Shown piece after piece: positions 44,775 to 50,366 of a stretch of 50,366 bases of DNA. The stretch lies in contig JAADEM010000031.1 of assembly GCA_013153405.1 (NCBI GenBank), positions 1-50,366 of the forward strand. Reading direction: 5' to 3'. How positions within the stretch are numbered: position 1 is the first letter of the stretch; each line of letters starts with the position of its first letter. The stretch comes from Chlorobiota bacterium. Lineage in GTDB: Bacteria; Bacteroidota; Bacteroidia; Bacteroidales; Marinilabiliaceae. A program made the translations under genes and the position numbers. The notes beneath the pieces are model-generated. The model saw only the letters and a list, made by a program, of their open reading frames with translations. It had not been told where the DNA came from and made no database searches.

Positions 44775-45848
44775 ATGAAAAAAATATCAATCATATTAAG
44801 CACAATATTGGCGACAGTTCTTCTCTTTTCGTGCGAAAGCGATATTGAGAAGCCGGTGCTGACAAAAGCTGTAGCACCAAAACTGTTAAATCCTGACGGT
44901 ACACGTGAGTATGTTCTCTCGAAAGAGAACGCTGCAAGTCCGTTTGAGACCTTCATATGGGAAGCTGCCGATTATGGTCTTCCTATCGTGACTTACTACA
45001 CCGTTCAGCTTGATGCGGGTGACGGCGATTTCTCAAATCCGTTGGCTTTAAAGGAAAGTACAACGCAACTGTTTCAGAATTCAACTGTGGCTGAGTTTAA
45101 TCAGCGTTTGCTCGATCTGGGATTTACTCCCGGAGAAACTCAGACTGTTCAGGTCAGGGTTATGGCTGCCAATCAAAACAGTGCTATCGATACTCTATAT
45201 TCCGACCCTATAACATTGAGCGTTGTAAGCTACGATGCCGCAAAAGTTTATCCAAAATTGTATGTTCCGGGTAACTATCAGGTGGCTAGCGGATATGGTG
45301 CCGGAGACTGGGATCCGTCTAACGATAAATCTGTTATCTGGTCTGTTAATGACAATGGTAAATTTGAAGGATACATTTACTTTGGTATCGATAATGCTGA
45401 GTGGAAACTCTGTGAAAATCCTGACTGGTCAGTTAACTGGGGAGACGATGGAGCTGATGGTACTTTGGATCAGAATGGAGCAAACATTCAAACAGCAACA
45501 GCAGGTTATTACAGAATAAACACTGATATGACAGCAGATCCGAAGACTTATACCATTATGAGAACTGATTGGGGAGTTATAGGCTCAGCTACTCCTACCG
45601 GTTGGGATTCGGATACAAAAATGACTTTTGATACCGAAAATCTTTATCTGACTTTAACAATGGACCTTGTTGCGGGAGAAATTAAATTCCGTGCAAATGA
45701 CGACTGGGCTTTGAATTATGGTATGGGTGACAATCCGGGTGAACTGGCTGAAGGTGGTCCTAATATTCCTGTCGATGAAGATGGAAATTATACCATTATT
45801 CTTGACTTGAGTCAGGCTGTTTACACGTATACCTTAATTAAGAACTAA
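44775..45848 (+). CDS. susE: SusE-type starch-binding lipoprotein (two starch-binding modules)
   Basis: Outer-membrane surface lipoprotein of 357 residues (Cys20 in VLLFSC). It has an N-terminal immunoglobulin-like domain (about 25-135: TFIWEAADYG, KESTTQLF) and two SusE/F starch-binding modules. The first (about 160-255) includes GDWDPSND and WKLCENPDWSVNWGDDGADG. The second (about 257-357) includes GVIGSATPTGWDSD and IKFRANDDWALNYG. The aromatic-rich WS/NWG stretches are typical ligand platforms. The two-module layout matches B. theta SusE. The ATG at 44775 is chosen. An in-frame GTG at 44748 lies inside the hairpin and adds no signal features. Confidence 0.85.
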   Translation: MKKISIILSTILATVLLFSCESDIEKPVLTKAVAPKLLNPDGTREYVLSKENAASPFETFIWEAADYGLPIVTYYTVQLDAGDGDFSNPLALKESTTQLFQNSTVAEFNQRLLDLGFTPGETQTVQVRVMAANQNSAIDTLYSDPITLSVVSYDAAKVYPKLYVPGNYQVASGYGAGDWDPSNDKSVIWSVNDNGKFEGYIYFGIDNAEWKLCENPDWSVNWGDDGADGTLDQNGANIQTATAGYYRINTDMTADPKTYTIMRTDWGVIGSATPTGWDSDTKMTFDTENLYLTLTMDLVAGEIKFRANDDWALNYGMGDNPGELAEGGPNIPVDEDGNYTIILDLSQAVYTYTLIKN

Positions 45849-45862
45849 AAGTAAAAACTGAT

Positions 45863-45895
45863 GTTTGCAGCTCTGCTCAGGCAGATGCTGCAAAC
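45863..45895 (+). ncRNA. Intra-operon RNA hairpin between susE and susF
   Basis: Outer helix GTTTGCAG/CTGCAAAC (45863-45870 with 45888-45895, 8 bp) and inner helix TCTGC/GCAGA (45872-45876 with 45881-45885) around a TCAG loop. No T-run follows. It ends 13 nt before the susF start. Confidence 0.6.
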
Positions 45896-45908
45896 CTAAA
45901 ACTTTAAG

Positions 45909-47225
45909 ATGATGAAAATAAGAACAATAATATTAAGTGTTTTAACCGGATTTCTGGCATTAACATCGTGTGAGGATGATACAGTGACTCCTGTTAAAGA
46001 CTTCACGGCTCCGGTTATTACGAATCCGGCAGGTCCTGTTGAATACACGCTTATTCCGGAAAATGACAATGGAACATTTGAAACTTTTATATGGGATGCG
46101 GCCTACCTTGGCGAAGATGTTGAACCTACCTATACAATTCAAATTGATCTGTCGTCTGGTGATTTTACTACCCCTCTTGATGTAAAGGAGAGTACAACAC
46201 AGTTGTGGCAGTCAGTTGGCAGTGGAGAAATGAATCTTAAACTTCGCGAACTGGGAGTTCGTCCTGAAGTTAAAACATTGGTGCAGGCCAGAGTTAAAGC
46301 AGAAGGAGGCGGACAGATGATGGCATCTGTACCTATAACATTTTTCGTAACCAGATATATGTATGATGATGAAATTCCAGCCTGGAGTATTACCGGAAGT
46401 GCTGTTGCTCCTGATGAGTATGTTTCTCTCATATACGATGAAGGTGCTGATATCTGGAAAGCAACACTTCTTTTGAATGAAGGTGATTTCCTGTTTAAAG
46501 ATCAATCTTCACAGCAAACCGTACTTGGTTCTGACGGAACGGAGAATGGTCTTGTTGAAAACGGAGAACCTATTGCAGTTGAAAATGCGGTTTATGCAAT
46601 TGAACTGGATGTAACAAACAAAACTTACAAACTGACCAAATCATCATTCCCGAATAACTTGTATCTTGTTGGATCACATGTAGGATGGGATCCCGGCGCA
46701 GCTACAGAAAATAAAAACTTCTTCAACGGTACATACGAAATATATCAGTATAGTGCCGATCCGTTTGAGTGCAAGTGGCTGCCGCAGCTTGGATCATGGG
46801 AGGGAGATTACGGTGATGATCCGAATAACCCCGGAAGTATACTCCAGGAAGACGAAATAAATGTTGTGATTCCCGAAGGCGGAATGTGGTACATCAAAGC
46901 TGACCTTGCTGCCATGAAATGGGAAGCTGTGAAAACAACTTGGGGTATCATAGGTTCGGCAACACCGAACGGATGGGATTCTCAGATTGACTTCAGCGAT
47001 TTTGATCCTGAAACCAATACGTATACTATGACGGTAGACCTGACTCAGGGTGAAATGAAATTCCGCGGAACGCCTGACTGGTCAATAAATTATGGTGGTG
47101 ACGGTTTATCAGGAGAGCCAATTCGTGACGGAGCAAACATCCAGATTCCTGAAGCAGGAACATATAAAATAGTTCTTGTTCTGGCACACGGAGGAAACTA
47201 TTCATATAGTATAGACAAGCAGTAA
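45909..47225 (+). CDS. susF: SusF-type starch-binding lipoprotein (three starch-binding modules)
   Basis: Surface lipoprotein of 438 residues (signal ending FLALTSC, Cys21) paralogous to the preceding SusE. The immunoglobulin-like N-terminal domain repeats FETFIWDAA and KESTTQLW. Three modules follow: about 155-245 (WSITGSAVAPDEYVSLIYDE), about 247-345 (LYLVGSHVGWDPGAA), and 346-438 (GIIGSATPNGWDSQ, MKFRGTPDWSINYGGDG). The last is nearly identical in plan to the last module of SusE, so the pair arose by duplication. The three-module layout matches B. theta SusF. It should tether starch at the surface. A terminator-like hairpin follows. Confidence 0.85.
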   Translation: MMKIRTIILSVLTGFLALTSCEDDTVTPVKDFTAPVITNPAGPVEYTLIPENDNGTFETFIWDAAYLGEDVEPTYTIQIDLSSGDFTTPLDVKESTTQLWQSVGSGEMNLKLRELGVRPEVKTLVQARVKAEGGGQMMASVPITFFVTRYMYDDEIPAWSITGSAVAPDEYVSLIYDEGADIWKATLLLNEGDFLFKDQSSQQTVLGSDGTENGLVENGEPIAVENAVYAIELDVTNKTYKLTKSSFPNNLYLVGSHVGWDPGAATENKNFFNGTYEIYQYSADPFECKWLPQLGSWEGDYGDDPNNPGSILQEDEINVVIPEGGMWYIKADLAAMKWEAVKTTWGIIGSATPNGWDSQIDFSDFDPETNTYTMTVDLTQGEMKFRGTPDWSINYGGDGLSGEPIRDGANIQIPEAGTYKIVLVLAHGGNYSYSIDKQ

Positions 47226-47239
47226 TATGCTTTTTGATG

Positions 47240-47283
47240 ACGGAACGGCTGGCTGCTTTTAGTCAGTCGTTCTGTTGTTTTAT
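47240..47283 (+). terminator. Terminator-like hairpin between susF and the GH13 amylase
   Basis: ACGGAACGGCTG (47240-47251) pairs with CAGTCGTTCTGT (47264-47275) over 12 positions with two G-U pairs, followed by TGTTTTATT. This is the only junction hairpin of the starch locus with a T-rich tail. It may end most susB-susF transcripts, leaving the amylase to read-through or its own promoter in the 190-nt gap. Confidence 0.6.
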
Positions 47284-47417
47284 TCAGAACAAACATTATG
47301 ATATAATCGTTTTGAATATTGTAATGTAATGCCTGAAAACAATTCGTCATCCTGCTTTAAAGGGGGCGGATTTATGTATGGCCAAAAAATATATCAGAGC
47401 TGTTAAAACTTTTCGCA

Positions 47418-50270
47418 ATGAAAAATATAGTATCCTTATTACTCTCCCTTTTTTTATCGGTTAATGCCCTTGTCGCACAGACTTCTCCTGACATTATCGT
47501 TACACCCTATCCGTTCAGTATTAACGATGAAATAACCATTACTATTAAGTCGAATAACGACTGCAATGATCTGAGTGCTGAAAAAATGTATATACACTCA
47601 GGTATTGGAACTGAAACTGAACCCTGGACATATGTTGTAGGAAACTGGGGCCAGGACGACGGAGTTGGACTTATGACCAATAACGGCGACGGTACTCACT
47701 CAATTACTCTTACTCCGAAAACTTATTATTCAATCCCTGATGATCAGGATGATGCCATGAAAAAAATGGGTATGGTATTCAGAAATGCCGACGGATCCAT
47801 AAAATATAAATATACCATTGACAACACCTGTACAGATGCCGATTATTTTGTTGGCGTAGGAGCTTTTCAGCTTACTCTTGTCAGCCCTGAGGTTGCAGAC
47901 GGTGGTATTGTTGAGATGAATCCTGGTGATACTCTTACAATTAATGCTACATCATCCGAAATTGCAGATTTTTCAATTAAAGAAGGAACAACAGAAATAG
48001 CAACGGCAACGGCTGTTAAAGAGATAAACTTTAGTAAAACAGTAACATCAACAAATACTTACACGGTATCAGCCGATAATGGCTCTGAGGTAAAAGCGAC
48101 AACTTTCACGGTAATTGCTACGCCTGTACCTGTTGTAGCCGACCTGCCAGCAGGAATACATGACGGCATAAACTACTATGCGGATGATGATACAAAAGTT
48201 ACATTAGTTCTTCATGCACCCAATAAATCATATGTTTACGTAAAAGGTGATTTCAACGACTGGATGCTTAGTGATACCTACCTTATGAACGTAACAAAAG
48301 CCGATAAAACAGATCCTGATACAAAATATTGGATAACAATCACAGGGCTTACACCGGGTGAGGAGTATGCTTTTCAGTATGTTGTAGATGGTGAAAAGGT
48401 GATCGCTGATCCATACACAGAGAAAATACTCGATCCCTGGAATGACAAGTACATTCCGGCTGATGTCTATCCAAACCTGAAACCTTATCCTGAAGGAAAA
48501 ACCGATGGTATTGTAAGTGTTCTGCAAACCGGACAACAGGAGTACAACTGGCTGTACACCGACTATCAGAAACCGAAGAAAGAGAACCTTGTGATATATG
48601 AATTGTTGGTTCGTGATTTTGTTCATATGCACGACTATCAGTCTATTCTGGATACGCTGAATTATCTTGATCGTCTTAATGTAAATGCCATTGAACTGAT
48701 GCCTATAAACGAATTCGAGGGAAATGAGAGTTGGGGATACAATCCGTCGTTCATGTTTGCACCTGATAAATATTATGGTACAAAAGATAATTTAAAGCGA
48801 TTTATTGATGAGGCCCACAGCAGAGGCATTGCAGTGATAATCGACATTGTGATGAACCATGCCTTCGGTCAGTCACCATTTGTACAGTTATACAATCATC
48901 ATGATGAAGACGGGGAGATCGTTTTTGATGAAGAAACTCCCTGGTTTAATGAAAGGTCACCAAATCAGGATTACAAATGGGGAGCCGATTTCAATCACGA
49001 GAGTGTCTATACTCAGCAACTACTCGACAGCATAAACCGTTTCTGGATGGAAGAGTACAAAATCGACGGTTTCAGATTCGATTTTACCAAAGGATTCACC
49101 AATACCCCGGGCGACGGCTGGGCGTATGATGCATCCAGAATTGCAATTCTGGAAAGAATGTATAACCGAATTATGGAAGTTGATACAACGGCTTACGTGA
49201 TATTAGAACATCTGACCGATAACAGTGAGGAGAAAGAACTGGCATCGTACGGCTTGATGTTGTGGGGCAATATGGTGAACAACTATTCCGAAGCTGCGAT
49301 GGGCTGGAACGACGGAGATAAATCTGACCTGGGATGGGCATGTTACCGTAACAGGGGATGGGATAAGCCAAACCTTGTGTCGTACTCAAGTTCCCACGAT
49401 GAAGAGAGAATTGCATATAAGATGTCGCAGTGGGGAAATTCTTCGGGCGATTACAATATAAAAGAGCATGCCACAGCAATGGAGAGAATGCAGCTCCAGG
49501 CGATGTTCCTCTACCCGATACCGGGACCGAAAATGATGTGGCAGTTCGATGAACTGGGATATGACATCAGCATTGATGACCCTTGCCGGGTTTGTAACAA
49601 ACCTATACTCTGGGAATATACCAAAGATGCTGACCGGAAACGGGTGTACAACCTCCACCGTTACATGTTCAAAATGAAAACTACAGAGCCGGCGTTCTCT
49701 ACAACTGATTTTACGCTTGATGTGGATAACGGAGCCGTGAAGTCGATTATACTTCGGCATGACGATATGAACGTTGTGATTATCGGTAATTTTGATGTTG
49801 TAGCACAAACGGTAAATGTAACATTCCCTTCAACAGGTACCTGGTACGATTACTTTACAGGTGCAGAAGTTGATATTTCAACGGCAGATCAGAGTATTGA
49901 TCTTCAGCCGGGAGAATATAAAATGTACACAACAAAACAGTTTGACAAGCCGAATCTAGATGAATATATCTCTACTGATATCCGGGAGGTGACTACAGGA
50001 TTCAATTCTGCTACGGATAATATTTCCGTGTTTCCTGTGCCTGCTACAAGTTATGCCAATATTCAGTATTCGTTATCACATTCAGGTCCGGTGATGTTGG
50101 ATATATTCAGTATGCAGGGCGAAAAAGTTGAAAGTGTCAGGTTTGATTACCAACTGAAAGGAGGTCATACGATAAGATGGGATATTCGCGGCGGTACACC
50201 TAAAGGCCTTTATCTGATAAGGATTTCGGCAGGCAAAGAGATTATGACTGCTAAAGTTATTGTGATGTAA
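47418..50270 (+). CDS. GH13 alpha-amylase with T9SS C-terminal sorting domain (SusG counterpart)
   Basis: Secreted starch-degrading enzyme of 950 residues. Signal peptide (1-21), N-terminal beta domain (about 25-150), Ig-like stretch (155-235), an E-set/CBM48-like domain (about 245-345: YVYVKGDFNDWMLSD), then the GH13 barrel (about 385-760). Catalytic set: nucleophile Asp555 (GFRFDFTKGF), acid/base Glu597 (VILEHLTD) and Asp661 (SSSHDEERI), with region I DIVMNHAF. A C-terminal beta domain precedes a type IX sorting domain (about 865-950: NISVFPVPATSYANIQYS to TAKVIVM). B. theta SusG, by contrast, is a lipoprotein without such a tail. Cell-surface attachment or release through T9SS is inferred. 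Confidence 0.92.
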   Translation: MKNIVSLLLSLFLSVNALVAQTSPDIIVTPYPFSINDEITITIKSNNDCNDLSAEKMYIHSGIGTETEPWTYVVGNWGQDDGVGLMTNNGDGTHSITLTPKTYYSIPDDQDDAMKKMGMVFRNADGSIKYKYTIDNTCTDADYFVGVGAFQLTLVSPEVADGGIVEMNPGDTLTINATSSEIADFSIKEGTTEIATATAVKEINFSKTVTSTNTYTVSADNGSEVKATTFTVIATPVPVVADLPAGIHDGINYYADDDTKVTLVLHAPNKSYVYVKGDFNDWMLSDTYLMNVTKADKTDPDTKYWITITGLTPGEEYAFQYVVDGEKVIADPYTEKILDPWNDKYIPADVYPNLKPYPEGKTDGIVSVLQTGQQEYNWLYTDYQKPKKENLVIYELLVRDFVHMHDYQSILDTLNYLDRLNVNAIELMPINEFEGNESWGYNPSFMFAPDKYYGTKDNLKRFIDEAHSRGIAVIIDIVMNHAFGQSPFVQLYNHHDEDGEIVFDEETPWFNERSPNQDYKWGADFNHESVYTQQLLDSINRFWMEEYKIDGFRFDFTKGFTNTPGDGWAYDASRIAILERMYNRIMEVDTTAYVILEHLTDNSEEKELASYGLMLWGNMVNNYSEAAMGWNDGDKSDLGWACYRNRGWDKPNLVSYSSSHDEERIAYKMSQWGNSSGDYNIKEHATAMERMQLQAMFLYPIPGPKMMWQFDELGYDISIDDPCRVCNKPILWEYTKDADRKRVYNLHRYMFKMKTTEPAFSTTDFTLDVDNGAVKSIILRHDDMNVVIIGNFDVVAQTVNVTFPSTGTWYDYFTGAEVDISTADQSIDLQPGEYKMYTTKQFDKPNLDEYISTDIREVTTGFNSATDNISVFPVPATSYANIQYSLSHSGPVMLDIFSMQGEKVESVRFDYQLKGGHTIRWDIRGGTPKGLYLIRISAGKEIMTAKVIVM

Positions 50271-50274
50271 AGTA

Positions 50275-50366
50275 CTGAGGATGTCCAAAAAGTAAATTAC
50301 CCACGTCATTGCGAGGAGGAACGACGAAGCAATCTCTTGACTTTCAAAGCTTGTGAGTTTTGAGAT
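50275..50366. repeat. Dispersed repeat, third copy, cut by the window edge
   Basis: Starts GAGGATGTCCAAAAAGT (50277-50293), the same left end as the element at 13676. It continues with CGTCATTGCGAGGAGGAACG and GACGAAGCAATCTCTTGAC. It begins 5 nt after the amylase stop codon. The right end is outside the window. Confidence 0.65.

Overview
The window is AT-rich Bacteroidota DNA. The signs are three SusC/SusD pairs, a type IX secretion (T9SS) sorting domain, a SusB-to-SusG-like starch locus, Bacteroidota-type promoter words (TAnnTTTG) and mostly weak Shine-Dalgarno sites. An rnf operon with rseC, together with a PocR-type sensor kinase, fits an anaerobic or facultative member of Bacteroidales/Marinilabiliales. 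That placement is inference. No rRNA, tRNA, CRISPR array or transposase gene was seen.

Layout. (1) 0.1-5.6 kb, minus strand: an efflux operon in the order adaptor, MacB/FtsX-type permease, TolC-type channel, second paralogous adaptor. No ATPase is in view. (2) 5.8-10.5 kb: a GlmM-type phosphohexomutase (minus), then a 23S rRNA pseudouridine synthase and a DUF5686-type outer-membrane protein (plus). (3) 10.7-12.3 kb, minus: two homologous half-size permeases and a rhodanese. (4) 12.4-13.5 kb: a lipoprotein related to GH26 whose barrel elements appear circularly permuted. (5) 14.0-15.7 kb: a TGS/ThrRS-like/uridine-kinase fusion. (6) 16.6-27.4 kb, plus: a transport-only locus of two tandem SusC/SusD pairs and a DUF1735/DUF4973-type lipoprotein, preceded by about 950 nt of non-coding leader. 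(7) 27.8-33.4 kb: rseC-rnfBCDGEA, closed by a terminator shared with a convergent PAS-GAF-PAS-PocR histidine kinase. (8) 36.3-37.2 kb: a membrane-anchored lytic transglycosylase. (9) 37.8-50.3 kb, plus: a starch locus in the order susB, susC, susD, susE, susF and a GH13 amylase. The amylase ends in a T9SS sorting domain where B. theta SusG would be a lipoprotein.

In the starch locus, SusE (two C-terminal starch-binding modules) and SusF (three) should capture starch at the surface. The GH13 enzyme cuts it, SusC/SusD import the oligosaccharides, and the periplasmic GH97 enzyme releases glucose. Four gene junctions of this locus carry strong RNA hairpins. Only the last has a terminator-like U-tract, so the other three look like intra-operon processing or attenuation elements.

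The most unusual items are the apparently permuted GH26 lipoprotein, the hairpin series, the split permease pair, and a family of short repeats with terminal inverted repeats found at three intergenic places.
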